From positions 1-64,000 of the forward strand of contig URUJ01000004.1 in the NCBI GenBank assembly GCA_900551095.1: a stretch of 64,000 nt of DNA, given 5' to 3'. Made by a program: the position numbers and the translations under genes. Shown here piece after piece: positions 1 through 8,137 of this stretch. The notes under the pieces were generated by a model. That model was not told the origin of the DNA and did not search any database. It saw only the letters and a program-made list of their open reading frames with translations. Each line of letters starts with the position of its first letter. Position 1 is the stretch's first letter. This stretch comes from an uncultured Anaerococcus sp. (lineage in GTDB: Bacteria; Bacillota; Clostridia; Tissierellales; Peptoniphilaceae).

Positions 1-1
1 T

Positions 2-235
2 TTTAATGCTACTGATACTAAGATTTCTAAACGTGGTTCTCCTTATCTTAGACGTTCTATTTGGCTTGCTGCTAGTGTTGCTGCTTTTAAAGATCCTGCT
101 TTGTCTGTTTATTATCAAAAACTTAGACAAAGGGGTAAGGCGCATGGTACAGCTATTGGTGCAGTTGCTAGAAAACTTACTAACATAATTTTTGCTGTTT
201 TAAGGGATAACAAAGCTTACATACCTAATATTTAG
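2..235 (+). CDS. IS110-family transposase, C-terminal part (5' end outside window)
   Basis: The second frame reads without interruption from the window edge to a TAG at 233-235 and gives 77 residues. They begin near a SKRGSPYLRRSIW motif and continue through KLRQRGKAHGTAIGAVARKL. This is the typical end of the C-terminal Transposase_20 domain of IS110/IS1111-family DEDD transposases, where the (K/R)xGxxxLRR segment is highly conserved. No start codon or N-terminal DEDD domain is visible because the window begins inside the gene. It is the only transposase in the window and the only plus-strand protein gene before nadK. A longer-looking ATG frame at 6-188 lies in another register and is leucine-rich noise. 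Whether the full copy is intact cannot be told from here. Confidence 0.88.
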   Translation, partial: FNATDTKISKRGSPYLRRSIWLAASVAAFKDPALSVYYQKLRQRGKAHGTAIGAVARKLTNIIFAVLRDNKAYIPNI

Positions 236-264
236 TTGTTATTTAATTGTTATTTAATTTTTCT

Positions 265-283
265 AAGCCTAAACTTTAGGCTT
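265..283 (+). terminator. Hairpin after the transposase gene
   Basis: A perfect 9-bp inverted repeat (AAGCCTAAA at 265-273, TTTAGGCTT at 275-283) lies 30 bases after the transposase stop. It could end transposase transcription or belong to the right end of the insertion sequence. The following bases are not a strong T-run, so the terminator call is tentative. The element boundary was not located between here and the end of queA at 350. Confidence 0.45.
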
Positions 284-349
284 ATTTGACGTGCCATAAA
301 TTACAAGATTAATTATTATTGATTTTTTTCTTGACATTTGATAGCTGGT

Positions 350-1372
350 CTATTTAATGAACATACAATCTCCGAAGGAGAAAAATCTATATTTCTTACC
401 AACTGCATCATTATAAGCGTTTAGAATTATATCCTTACTAGTAAATGCTGCAATTAACATTATTAGTGTTGATTTTGGAAGATGGAAATTTGTTATTATT
501 GCATCTACGACTTTAAACTCAAAACCTGGATAGATAAAAATGTCTGTCCAACCTGAATCCGCACATATCTTGCCGTTTTTTTGATATACTGCCTCCAAGG
601 TTCTTATAGAGGTTGTTCCAACAGCGATTATTCTCCTACCTTCTTTTTTAGCTTCATTTAAAATTTCTGCAGTTTCTTCACTCAAGGTATAAAATTCTGA
701 GTGCATCTTATGATCTGTTATCTCATCTTCATTTACCGGTCTAAATGTCCCGAGGCCAACGTTTAATGTTAGATAAGCAAGTTTAATTCCCTTTGCTTCA
801 ATTTCTTCTAATAATTCTTTGGTAAAATGAAGTCCTGCTGTTGGTGCAGCTACAGAACCCGGATTTTTCGAATAAACAGTTTGATAATCTTCATTATCCT
901 TTAATTTTTCTTTAATATATGGTGGAAGTGGCATATTTCCAAGTCTATCAAGGATTTCATTAAAAATACCCTCGTAATAAAATTCTACAATCCTATTTCC
1001 GTCTTCCTTTATTTCTAATACCTTGCAAGATAGTTCTTCTGAAAATATTACCTCGGTTCCTATTTTCATTTTTTTGCCTGGTCTTACAAGAACTTCCCAT
1101 TTTGATCCTTCAGTATTGTTTAATAAAAATACTTCAATTTTTTCTTCCTTTTCTGGTCTATGACCAAAAAGTCTTGCAGGTATTACTCTGGTGTCATTCA
1201 TTACAAGTACATCGCCTGCTTGTAAATAATCGATTATATCATAAAAGTATTTATCTTCCCTATCTCCAGTATTTTTATCTAATACCATCATCCTTGCTTC
1301 ATCTCTATTTTTTGTTGGATGTTGGGCTATTAATTCTTCTGGTAAATTATAGTCAAATTCGTTTGTTTTCAT
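350..1372 (-). CDS. queA: S-adenosylmethionine:tRNA ribosyltransferase-isomerase (QueA)
   Basis: The 340-residue protein has the full QueA architecture. It opens with FDYNLPEELIAQHP, followed by MNDTRVIPARLFG, the GSVAAPTAGLHFT signature and, near the end, TNFHLPKSTLIMLI. QueA transfers and isomerises the ribosyl part of SAM onto preQ1 in tRNA, making epoxyqueuosine in the wobble position. The ATG at 1372 follows a GAGGG ribosome binding site inside the end of ruvB, and the two genes are adjacent without a gap. The order ruvC-ruvA-ruvB-queA is a classic Firmicute arrangement. No tgt or yajC follows, because the region downstream holds insertion-sequence DNA. The enzyme looks complete. Confidence 0.96.
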   Translation of the reverse strand: MKTNEFDYNLPEELIAQHPTKNRDEARMMVLDKNTGDREDKYFYDIIDYLQAGDVLVMNDTRVIPARLFGHRPEKEEKIEVFLLNNTEGSKWEVLVRPGKKMKIGTEVIFSEELSCKVLEIKEDGNRIVEFYYEGIFNEILDRLGNMPLPPYIKEKLKDNEDYQTVYSKNPGSVAAPTAGLHFTKELLEEIEAKGIKLAYLTLNVGLGTFRPVNEDEITDHKMHSEFYTLSEETAEILNEAKKEGRRIIAVGTTSIRTLEAVYQKNGKICADSGWTDIFIYPGFEFKVVDAIITNFHLPKSTLIMLIAAFTSKDIILNAYNDAVGKKYRFFSFGDCMFIK

Positions 1373-2380
1373 CTATCCCTCGTATTTTAAGCCATAGTGC
1401 TCGTAGGCTTTCCTTGTCAAAACTCTTCCTCTTGGTGTTCGTGTTAAAAATCCAATCTGTAATAGATATGGTTCATAAACATCTTCTATGGTCACATTTT
1501 CTATGCCGGTAGATGCTGCGATGGTATCTACTCCTACAGGTCCACCAGCAAAATTCTCATACATTGTGAGTATTATTTTTTTATCCATAGTATCTAGTCC
1601 CATTGGATCTATTTCAAGTAACTCTAGACCATTTTTACTTGTCTCATAGTCAATTTTATCGTTAGCTCTTACTATGGCATAATCTCTTACTCTTTTTAAT
1701 AATCTATTAGCAATTCTAGGGGTACCCCTAGACCTTTTTGCAATCTCTACCGCTCCCTTATCATCAATTGGTATATTCAAAATACTTGCAGATCTTTTTA
1801 CAATTGTGGTTAAGTCAGTAGTCTCGTATAAATTTAATGATAAGAGCACACCAAATCTATCCCTTAATGGGGCTGAAAGCATACCTGCTCTAGTAGTAGC
1901 ACCTATAAGAGTAAATTTTTCTAGATCTATTCTTATTGATTGAGCATTTGGACCCTTACCTACGATTATGTCTAGAACAAAATCTTCCATGGCAGAGTAC
2001 AATATCTCTTCTACAGATCTGTTTATCCTATGGATTTCATCTATAAACAATACATCTCCTTCTGCAAGATTTGTTAGTATAGATGCAAGATCTGAAGGTC
2101 TTTCTATTGCAGGTCCACTTGTAACTCTCAGGTTTACTCCAAGTTCATTTGCAATTATTGTTGAAAGAGTTGTCTTTCCCAAGCCAGGAGGTCCTTGAAG
2201 AAGAACATGGTCAAGGGGTTCTTTTCTTGAAAGTGAAGATTTGATAAAAATATCAAGTTTCTCTTTAGCCTTATCTTGTCCAATATAGTCTTTTAACCAT
2301 CTTGGTCTTATAGAATTTTCTTGTTTAAGATCTTCAATTTGTTCATTAGATCCTACTATTCTAGCATTTTCATCAAACAT
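1373..2380 (-). CDS. ruvB: Holliday junction branch-migration ATPase RuvB
   Basis: A 335-residue AAA+ motor of normal family length. Walker A is GPPGLGKTT near residue 65, Walker B is FIDEIHR near 115, and sensor 1 lies around GATTRAG. A winged-helix C-terminus includes EPYLLQIGFLTRTPRGR. Hexamers of RuvB drive branch migration on RuvA-bound Holliday junctions. I place the start at the ATG at 2380, which has an AGGTG site five bases upstream. A GTG at 2386 would overlap that site. The gene follows ruvA by 8 bases and runs straight into queA. Confidence 0.96.
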   Translation of the reverse strand: MFDENARIVGSNEQIEDLKQENSIRPRWLKDYIGQDKAKEKLDIFIKSSLSRKEPLDHVLLQGPPGLGKTTLSTIIANELGVNLRVTSGPAIERPSDLASILTNLAEGDVLFIDEIHRINRSVEEILYSAMEDFVLDIIVGKGPNAQSIRIDLEKFTLIGATTRAGMLSAPLRDRFGVLLSLNLYETTDLTTIVKRSASILNIPIDDKGAVEIAKRSRGTPRIANRLLKRVRDYAIVRANDKIDYETSKNGLELLEIDPMGLDTMDKKIILTMYENFAGGPVGVDTIAASTGIENVTIEDVYEPYLLQIGFLTRTPRGRVLTRKAYEHYGLKYEG

Positions 2381-2388
2381 ACTCACAC

Positions 2389-2979
2389 CTAAATAAGTCT
2401 CTTAAGACTTTCCTTGATTAAAGCTTCTAGGCTTAGGTCATCATCTCTTAGCTCATTTAAAACTCTTGCTATATCATTTTCCATATAACCAAGATTTTTA
2501 AGGGCTTCTTTAGCTACCTTAAGATTATCATTTTCAATTGGTTTTACTTTATCAATCTTATCAACATCTGGAATAGCCATTTTCTTAACCTTATCGACTA
2601 GTTCAAGGATAATTCTTGAAGCAGTTTTTTTACCAATCCCCTTTGCTTTAGTAAGGGTGTCAATATCATTATTTACAATAGCTATTTTTATTTCATCAGC
2701 AGAAATAGATGAAAGCATCCCTAAAGCAATTTTAGGTCCAATTGTCGATACAGAAATTAATAACAAGAACATTTCTAGTTCGTCTTTTGAATAGAATCCG
2801 TAAAGAGAAATGTCATCTTCCCTTACTTGCATTGATGTATATATCTTATATTCATTATTTATTTGAATGTTTGAAAGACTTGTTAGAGTTGAATTTATAA
2901 AAAATCCCATGTTATTATTTTCAATAATAAATCCATCTTCACTAATAGCCTTTACGTCACCTTTTATGTAAGAAATCAT
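2389..2979 (-). CDS. ruvA: Holliday junction DNA helicase subunit RuvA
   Basis: The 196-residue protein starts MISYIKGDVKAI and shows the OB-fold N-terminal domain. Helix-hairpin-helix segments follow (LLISVSTIGPKIALGMLS and TLTKAKGIGKKTASRIILEL, about residues 75-125). A short linker leads to the C-terminal three-helix domain that contacts RuvB. RuvA binds the four-way junction and targets the RuvB motor to it. The start codon overlaps the ruvC stop (TAATG), implying translational coupling. Length and domain order are those expected. Confidence 0.95.
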   Translation of the reverse strand: MISYIKGDVKAISEDGFIIENNNMGFFINSTLTSLSNIQINNEYKIYTSMQVREDDISLYGFYSKDELEMFLLLISVSTIGPKIALGMLSSISADEIKIAIVNNDIDTLTKAKGIGKKTASRIILELVDKVKKMAIPDVDKIDKVKPIENDNLKVAKEALKNLGYMENDIARVLNELRDDDLSLEALIKESLKRLI

Positions 2980-3473
2980 TAATTCATCCTATACTGTTGT
3001 TTAAATTTTTGACTAAGCACATGACAAAGTGCAACAGATAAGGCATCTGCTGCATCATCTGGCTTAGGAATTTTCTTTAAATTTAAAAGAGTCGTTATAG
3101 TAAGCTGCATTTGCTGTTTACTCGCTCTTCCATAACCGGTTATTGCTTGCTTGATTTGTAGCGGTGTATATTCATAAATATCTAAATTATTATCCTCAGC
3201 ACATAAAACTTGAACACCTCTAGCATGACCAACTGTAATAGCGGTTTTTACATTTTGATTGAAAAACAATTCTTCTATAGCAAACTCATCTGGTTTATAT
3301 TCTTTGATAATTTTATCTAAATTATCGTACAAAATCTTTAGTCTTTCTGGCGTTCTTGTCTTAGATGATGTGGTAACTACACCATTTTCTAATACTTTAA
3401 CCTTATTTGTTTTAAATTCAACCACGCCATAGCCCATGATGGCTATACCTGGATCTATACCTAATACTATCAT
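2979..3473 (-). CDS. ruvC: Holliday junction resolvase RuvC
   Basis: The 164-residue RNase H-like endonuclease keeps all acidic ligands: Asp in LGIDPG near the start, Glu in AIEELFF near residue 68, and the paired Asp in PKPDDAADALSVALCH near 140. It cuts Holliday junctions as a dimer after RuvAB migration. It is the first gene of the ruvC-ruvA-ruvB-queA run. No Shine-Dalgarno sequence is visible ahead of its ATG. The upstream bases are the T-run of a terminator hairpin that ends 22 bases earlier, so its translation start context is unusual. Confidence 0.95.
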   Translation of the reverse strand: MIVLGIDPGIAIMGYGVVEFKTNKVKVLENGVVTTSSKTRTPERLKILYDNLDKIIKEYKPDEFAIEELFFNQNVKTAITVGHARGVQVLCAEDNNLDIYEYTPLQIKQAITGYGRASKQQMQLTITTLLNLKKIPKPDDAADALSVALCHVLSQKFKQQYRMN

Positions 3474-3481
3474 AACAATAT

Positions 3482-3502
3482 AAAAAGGGCTTAAATAGCC
3501 CT
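3482..3502 (-). terminator. Intrinsic terminator upstream of ruvC
   Basis: On the minus strand AGGGCT-loop-AGCCCT (arms 3497-3502 and 3486-3491) is followed by a run of T. It overlaps the stop codon of the unknown gene at 3501-4214, so that gene probably ends here. RuvC begins only a few bases after the T-run. Confidence 0.8.
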
Positions 3503-4214
3503 ATTGATACCTTTCAAATACTTCTCTTATCAAACCCCTATAGTAATACTCAGCATATGTATCAACAACGGACCTATATAGGTAATTGACTGTTTTCTCG
3601 TATATCTTTTGAGTTTGTTTGGTTGTTATATCTTCTGTAAATATACTCTCTTTATTAAATGTTAATTGCTTATGGGTCAACATATCTATAGCGTATATTT
3701 TTTTTCTTAAAACTATATCAGAAAATTTATATATGTCACGTCTTAAATTTGCAACAAGTTCCCTGTTAGAGAAAATAATATCTTTCATGATATTACCTAT
3801 TTTTACTATTTCTCTATCATCTCTATTATAGTAAATATTTGATTCATCTAAAAGAAAATCAACACCAAATGATTCTATCATCAAAAACTCAAGCCTATCA
3901 ATGGCTTTTTTTGACCTAAAGGCTCTGTATTGGGCTTTGATTGATATGAGATACTCATACCTATCTATATCTCCACCTATATTTCTACTTAGACTATTGA
4001 TTATTTCATCAATATCCACCAAATTCCAGAAATATTTTTTTAAATTCTTAAAACAATATTCCTTACTATAATAGGAATGTTTGCTAAAATTAATAAAATT
4101 TCTATCGTATAATAAAGACATAAGGGTATTTAAAGAGTATATATCTTCATCTACTAAATAATTATATTCAAGTTTTTCGATTACTGGAATAGCCTTCCTT
4201 AATTCTGTCTTCAT
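3501..4214 (-). CDS. Hypothetical protein, 237 aa
   Basis: I do not recognise this family. The product is soluble-looking, with no signal peptide or membrane segment, and is rich in Tyr, Ile, Asn, Asp, Lys and Arg. Predicted content is mostly helical with repeated basic/aromatic stretches (such as YRAFRSKKAIDRLEFL in the middle and YLYRSVVDTYAEYYYRGLIREV at the end). The ATG at 4214 follows a GAGGT site at good spacing. The reading frame is long in this AT-rich DNA, so it is very probably a real gene. It is monocistronic between a palindromic element upstream and a terminator downstream. No catalytic motif stands out. Confidence 0.75.
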   Translation of the reverse strand: MKTELRKAIPVIEKLEYNYLVDEDIYSLNTLMSLLYDRNFINFSKHSYYSKEYCFKNLKKYFWNLVDIDEIINSLSRNIGGDIDRYEYLISIKAQYRAFRSKKAIDRLEFLMIESFGVDFLLDESNIYYNRDDREIVKIGNIMKDIIFSNRELVANLRRDIYKFSDIVLRKKIYAIDMLTHKQLTFNKESIFTEDITTKQTQKIYEKTVNYLYRSVVDTYAEYYYRGLIREVFERYQ

Positions 4215-4285
4215 TATTCTACCTCGACTACTATTTTATCATAAAAACAAAGTCTTTTATTTAGATATATTTATTAAGAAAATAA

Positions 4286-4360
4286 AAAAAGCTAAATGTG
4301 AGGAAAAAATATTCACTAATAACTAATTAATGAATATCTCTTTAGTTGTTTTAGCTTTTT
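4286..4360. repeat. Palindromic intergenic element or bidirectional terminator
   Basis: An 11-bp perfect inverted repeat, AAAAAGCTAAA at 4286-4296 and TTTAGCTTTTT at 4350-4360, encloses a second inverted pair (ATATTCA around 4310 and TGAATAT around 4331). Both flanks carry A/T runs, so a folded transcript could terminate in either direction. It separates the HAD phosphatase gene from the unknown gene at 3501. The rest of the 4215-4398 gap is AT-rich with no other feature seen. Confidence 0.6.
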
Positions 4361-4398
4361 TCCAAAAATAAATTTAAAAAAATTCATTAAAAATAATT

Positions 4399-5136
4399 TT
4401 AAAATTTTAAAAATTCTACAGATAAATCCTTAAGAGCAAAATTATAGTTAACATCTTTTCGCTCAATATTTATCACCGCTTTATTTCTTAGATCAATATC
4501 CTTATACAGATTATCAATTAGTTCGAAAGATGGATTTATTGCATGTGGATTTCCTACAAGTTGAAACATTGTGATATCCCCATTTGTATCACCATATGCA
4601 TAAGATTTACTAAGATCAATATCATATTTTTCTCTAAGTTTCCCTACGGCAGCAAGTTTACTTTCTCCATCCCACATAGGTAATACTTTACCAGTAAATT
4701 TATTATTTTCATCAAAAATATATGATGTTGAGATAGAATCTGTAGCTTCATAAAGTTTTGAAAAATCATCTACCAAAAAATCAGGAGAACCTGATATAAA
4801 AAATATTAAGTATCCATCTGCAATATGTTTTTTAACAGCATTTCTTGTGATATTATAAACTTTATCTTTATTTTCTTTTAGTACAATCTGAGCATACTTA
4901 TCTACAACTTCTTTATCAAGACCAACCATAGCCCTCTGATAGGCTAAGGCCGATTTTTCTAGGTAATCTTCATAAGCTCCAAGCCTATTTTCGTATTTAC
5001 TATATAAAGGACCTATCTCATCAGTCCATATTTTCCTATCTAGAATTCCTGCGTCTACAAGTTTTAGAAAATGTTCTACAAGCAAAGAATTTCTAAAAAG
5101 TGTACCATCAATATCAAAAAAAGCTGCCTTATTCAT
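4399..5136 (-). CDS. HAD-family (HAD-IB, SerB-like) phosphatase
   Basis: The protein has the HAD nucleophile motif FFDIDGTLF at its start (DxDGT), motif II in FISGSPDF (Ser after the strand) and motif III/IV in SYAYGDTNGDITMFQLVGNPHAINP. This spacing fits the SerB-like HAD-IB hydrolases, which hydrolyse small phosphoesters in the cytosol. The substrate cannot be read from the sequence. I chose the ATG at 5136 because a GGG-containing site lies just upstream and the family begins close to the nucleophile. An in-frame upstream extension would run far into the preceding gene. The start overlaps the 3' end of the membrane-protein gene (5129-5542), suggesting coupling. Confidence 0.88.
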   Translation of the reverse strand: MNKAAFFDIDGTLFRNSLLVEHFLKLVDAGILDRKIWTDEIGPLYSKYENRLGAYEDYLEKSALAYQRAMVGLDKEVVDKYAQIVLKENKDKVYNITRNAVKKHIADGYLIFFISGSPDFLVDDFSKLYEATDSISTSYIFDENNKFTGKVLPMWDGESKLAAVGKLREKYDIDLSKSYAYGDTNGDITMFQLVGNPHAINPSFELIDNLYKDIDLRNKAVINIERKDVNYNFALKDLSVEFLKF

Positions 5137-5542
5137 CATTATTACCCTTTGTTCTTTTCCTTCTCGCTTTAAAAGTTTTTTTACTGCTTGCCTGTTCGTG
5201 CTCAGGTTTTTCTTTAATATCATCTTCACGTCCCATATTTTTTCTAATAGATATTATTAAATCTATAATAAAACCAACACAAATACCGACTAAAGCTGCA
5301 CTAGCTAAAAACACAGAAATCCAAGCAGTATTTAGTCCCCTAGGACTATTAAAAATACTTATAGAATAAATACCTATAATAAGAGCAACAATTCCAATTA
5401 TTATGGAAGGCAAAAATTTAAGTATTTTTCTTTTATTTATAAAATGAATTATTACAGTAATTATTACATTCATTAGGGCTAGGATGGGTAGAATCGCTAA
5501 CCTTGAGGAATATTCACTTATTAAATTTATTATTCCGCTCAT
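5129..5542 (-). CDS. Small membrane protein, unknown function
   Basis: The 137-residue protein has about three hydrophobic segments in its first 95 residues (LAILPILALMNVIITVIIHF, a second around IIIGIVALIIGIYSISIF and a third around VFLASAALVGICVGFIIDLI). A highly charged cytoplasmic tail ends KARRKRTKGNNDE. I do not recognise the family. It has a clear AAGGAG site before ATG 5542 and sits between the phosphoesterase and the HAD gene, overlapping the latter, so the genes are likely co-transcribed. It could be a regulator or anchor, but nothing in the sequence says so. Confidence 0.75.
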   Translation of the reverse strand: MSGIINLISEYSSRLAILPILALMNVIITVIIHFINKRKILKFLPSIIIGIVALIIGIYSISIFNSPRGLNTAWISVFLASAALVGICVGFIIDLIISIRKNMGREDDIKEKPEHEQASSKKTFKARRKRTKGNNDE

Positions 5543-5551
5543 TTTTTCTCC

Positions 5552-6025
5552 TTAGTCTAGTAATACCTTTTTTGTTTCTATACCTTTGCTATCTATATCC
5601 ATGATAATTGCAGAAGCGACTCCATCTCTAGGTAAACTCGCTGATCCAGGATTTAATACCAGGATACCCAAGCTTTCTAATTCTATATACCTATGTATAT
5701 GACCAAAAATAGCAATATCACATGAATTATTTTTTGCTTTCTCTAGCAAATTTTCCAAAGAAAAATCTACATTTTCCTTATGACCATGAGTCAAATAAAT
5801 CCTATGACCCTCTATTTCTATGATTTTGTAATAGGGTTCATTGCAGTAAAAGTCATTATTTCCTTTAACTACATAATAGCTGACACCTGTTTCATAATTT
5901 ATTGATATACAGTCTTTAACACCATCACCTGCATGAATCATAAGATCAATGTCATCACGACTTAAAATAAAATCCGATATTTTACCATAATAGCCATGGG
6001 TATCACTAGTTATTAATATTTTCAT
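5552..6025 (-). CDS. YfcE/MJ0936-type metallophosphoesterase
   Basis: The 157-residue protein has the calcineurin-like motifs SDTHG at the start, HAGDGV near residue 32, VKGNNDF (GNxD) near 54, THGHKE near 77 and GHIHRY near 108. These bind two metals and hydrolyse phosphodiesters. The small size places it with the YfcE/MJ0936 group rather than large MPEs. The start codon overlaps the end of rdgB by about 20 bases, the same pairing seen in many Firmicutes. The natural substrate is not known from sequence. Confidence 0.9.
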   Translation of the reverse strand: MKILITSDTHGYYGKISDFILSRDDIDLMIHAGDGVKDCISINYETGVSYYVVKGNNDFYCNEPYYKIIEIEGHRIYLTHGHKENVDFSLENLLEKAKNNSCDIAIFGHIHRYIELESLGILVLNPGSASLPRDGVASAIIMDIDSKGIETKKVLLD

Positions 6026-6602
6026 ATCTTTCTTCCAGGAACTTTTTAAATTCCTTCATGGCAAGCCCTCTATGACTTATTTGATTCTTAAATTTTATAT
6101 CCATCTGTGCTAGGCTTTTATCATATTTTTTTACATAAAATAATTTATCGTAGCCAAATCCACCATTTCCTAGCTCTTTATTAGCAATAGTTCCATCAAG
6201 TCTTCCTTCAAAATAATAATCCTTACCATCCTCATCTATAAAACAGATTACTGTTAAAAAGTAAGCATCTCTACAGTCTTTATCAGCTAATTCTTCTAGG
6301 AGTTTATCCCTATTATCTTTATCAGTAGCATCCTCTCCTGCGTATCTATGGGCATATATTCCAGGTCTATTATCTAGTGCCTTAACAAATAGACCAGTAT
6401 CATCAGAAAAAACTTTTCTCTTGGTTAATTTATATAGTTCACTAGCCTTTTTAAAAGCATTAGCTTTTAAAGTTAGACCATCTTCTACTACATCAAAGCC
6501 TTCTATACCAATATCTTTTGGCATAACTACTTTATCATTATCTAAAAGTAATTTTACTTGTTCTAATTTATTTATATTATTACTTGCAAAAACTAATTCC
6601 AT
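6006..6602 (-). CDS. rdgB: XTP/dITP diphosphatase (RdgB/HAM1)
   Basis: The 198-residue protein shows the HAM1 signatures: ASNNINKLEQVK at the N-terminus, FSDDTGLFV around residue 65 with GIYAHRYAG just after, and GFGYDKLFY near 148, ending in FKNQISHRGLAM. It removes inosine and xanthosine triphosphates from the nucleotide pool, preventing their use in DNA. A strong TTAGGAG site precedes ATG 6602. It forms a two-gene overlap with the downstream phosphoesterase. Confidence 0.95.
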   Translation of the reverse strand: MELVFASNNINKLEQVKLLLDNDKVVMPKDIGIEGFDVVEDGLTLKANAFKKASELYKLTKRKVFSDDTGLFVKALDNRPGIYAHRYAGEDATDKDNRDKLLEELADKDCRDAYFLTVICFIDEDGKDYYFEGRLDGTIANKELGNGGFGYDKLFYVKKYDKSLAQMDIKFKNQISHRGLAMKEFKKFLEERYENINN

Positions 6603-6652
6603 ATCTTCTCCTAATAAAATAATATCAAACTTTTAGCCCTCTAGTCAAAATT

Positions 6653-8137
6653 TTATTTTTCAATTATTGAATTGTATTTTTCAAAGGCTTTTTCCACATC
6701 AGTAGCATTGGAACCTAGATATTGATCAACACTAACAATAGTAGCTGGCATCCTTGTTGCGATTGCATATACAGGAGCTTTTTCAATAATCCCATCTTTT
6801 ATTCTATGAATCAATATTTCATCGGGCGTTTGAATTAATACATATCTTTGATTTGCCAAAACTAAATAGTCTTTAAATTGAGTATTGATATTATAAACTT
6901 GGTCTCTATTTATTGATGAATTATTTGGGTTTAGAATTGAGTTTCCTATAGCTATGTCTATGTTAAAGAAATTTTGTACAAATTCATCCCCGTCTCCCTT
7001 ATATATTGACGATTGAAAAGCCCAAATTCCTTGATTTCTTACTATACCAAAATTGGTATTATCAAAACTTAAATCTTTTGGGTCTGTCTTAGGAAGATTC
7101 TTGTTTACTTCGTCTTTGACCTTATCTTTAAAAATCAAATCACTTTGATCTTCTCCAGTAAATTCTTCAATAGACATAAATTTACTTTCTGCTATATTAG
7201 CTGTTTCCATCAGTGCATATTTTCTAATTGGGTTAGCATTATCATCATTAGTATAATCAATAGACACAAAATCCTTTGAAATAAAGTTTAACCTCATATT
7301 TAAATTTATGTCCTTAAAAGTATAATTTTTTAAAAGCAATTCATCATTTTCTTTTTCTAATACCTTAACAGGATACGCTCTGATTTCGTCATATAAATCA
7401 GTGAAGTTGTTTATATCTGAAGAAACTCTCCAATATTCATCTTGATTTTTTATAAAAATATCTTCGGCTTTTTGGTATTTTATTGTTTCATCTGGTTCTA
7501 CCCTAATTAGGTAGGTGTAGTATTTATAAAGGGCATTATCACTATTAGGATCTATCCTCTCTCTTACTCCTAAGAGCAAAGATAAATCTTCAGCTATATC
7601 TTCCCCTTCTTCGTTTGTTGTTCTCTCCTTAGAAGCGAGTTTAGCGTAAGAATCTTGTACTTTTGGGTCTACCTTATCTGATATTTTCTTAAGACTTATG
7701 ATATTTTCATCCTTAATTAGAAATAGATATTTATCTCCTGTGATTATCAAATCTCTAGAAAATAGTTGACCTTGCGAAGCATTGATTACTACAACATTTC
7801 TGTCTTTAAAATCAGATTTTATATCGCTCCCTCTATTTTTTAAATAATCAGATAATTTTACATACTTGGAACTAAATGTTGGTGGAAAAGCATAGGAATC
7901 GTTAATAGCTACTAAATTTTTATTAATATATAACTTGTCACCTAATTTTATATTATAAGATTTTTCTTCTAAATTATTACCTTTAACTTCAACGACTTCC
8001 CAAGTACCTTCAATCATTGGGTTATCCTGTTTTGGTGTTTGGATTAAATCACTTAATTCATCCTTGCTGGTTCTTCCGCAAGAAGAAACAACAATTGATA
8101 AAACTGAAATTAAAAATATTTTAAATAGTCTTTTCAT
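6653..8137 (-). CDS. Lipoprotein associated with a two-component system
   Basis: The 494-residue protein starts with a type II signal peptide: KR, a hydrophobic stretch and the lipobox VSSC, giving Cys 20 as the lipidated residue. Its mature part is hydrophilic, starts with a segment resembling lipocalin-like TWEVVEVKG, and has no recognised enzymatic motif. The gene overlaps the 3' end of the sensor kinase by 17 bases. It may thus be an extracytoplasmic accessory or output of the system, in the way YycH/YycI accompany WalK, though no sequence similarity to those was evident. Function unknown. Confidence 0.8.
   Translation of the reverse strand: MKRLFKIFLISVLSIVVSSCGRTSKDELSDLIQTPKQDNPMIEGTWEVVEVKGNNLEEKSYNIKLGDKLYINKNLVAINDSYAFPPTFSSKYVKLSDYLKNRGSDIKSDFKDRNVVVINASQGQLFSRDLIITGDKYLFLIKDENIISLKKISDKVDPKVQDSYAKLASKERTTNEEGEDIAEDLSLLLGVRERIDPNSDNALYKYYTYLIRVEPDETIKYQKAEDIFIKNQDEYWRVSSDINNFTDLYDEIRAYPVKVLEKENDELLLKNYTFKDINLNMRLNFISKDFVSIDYTNDDNANPIRKYALMETANIAESKFMSIEEFTGEDQSDLIFKDKVKDEVNKNLPKTDPKDLSFDNTNFGIVRNQGIWAFQSSIYKGDGDEFVQNFFNIDIAIGNSILNPNNSSINRDQVYNINTQFKDYLVLANQRYVLIQTPDEILIHRIKDGIIEKAPVYAIATRMPATIVSVDQYLGSNATDVEKAFEKYNSIIEK

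Noticed and set aside
6..188. Leucine-rich plus-strand frame starting with ATG
   Set aside because: It lies in another register over a clear IS110 transposase C-terminus (2-235) and is low complexity.
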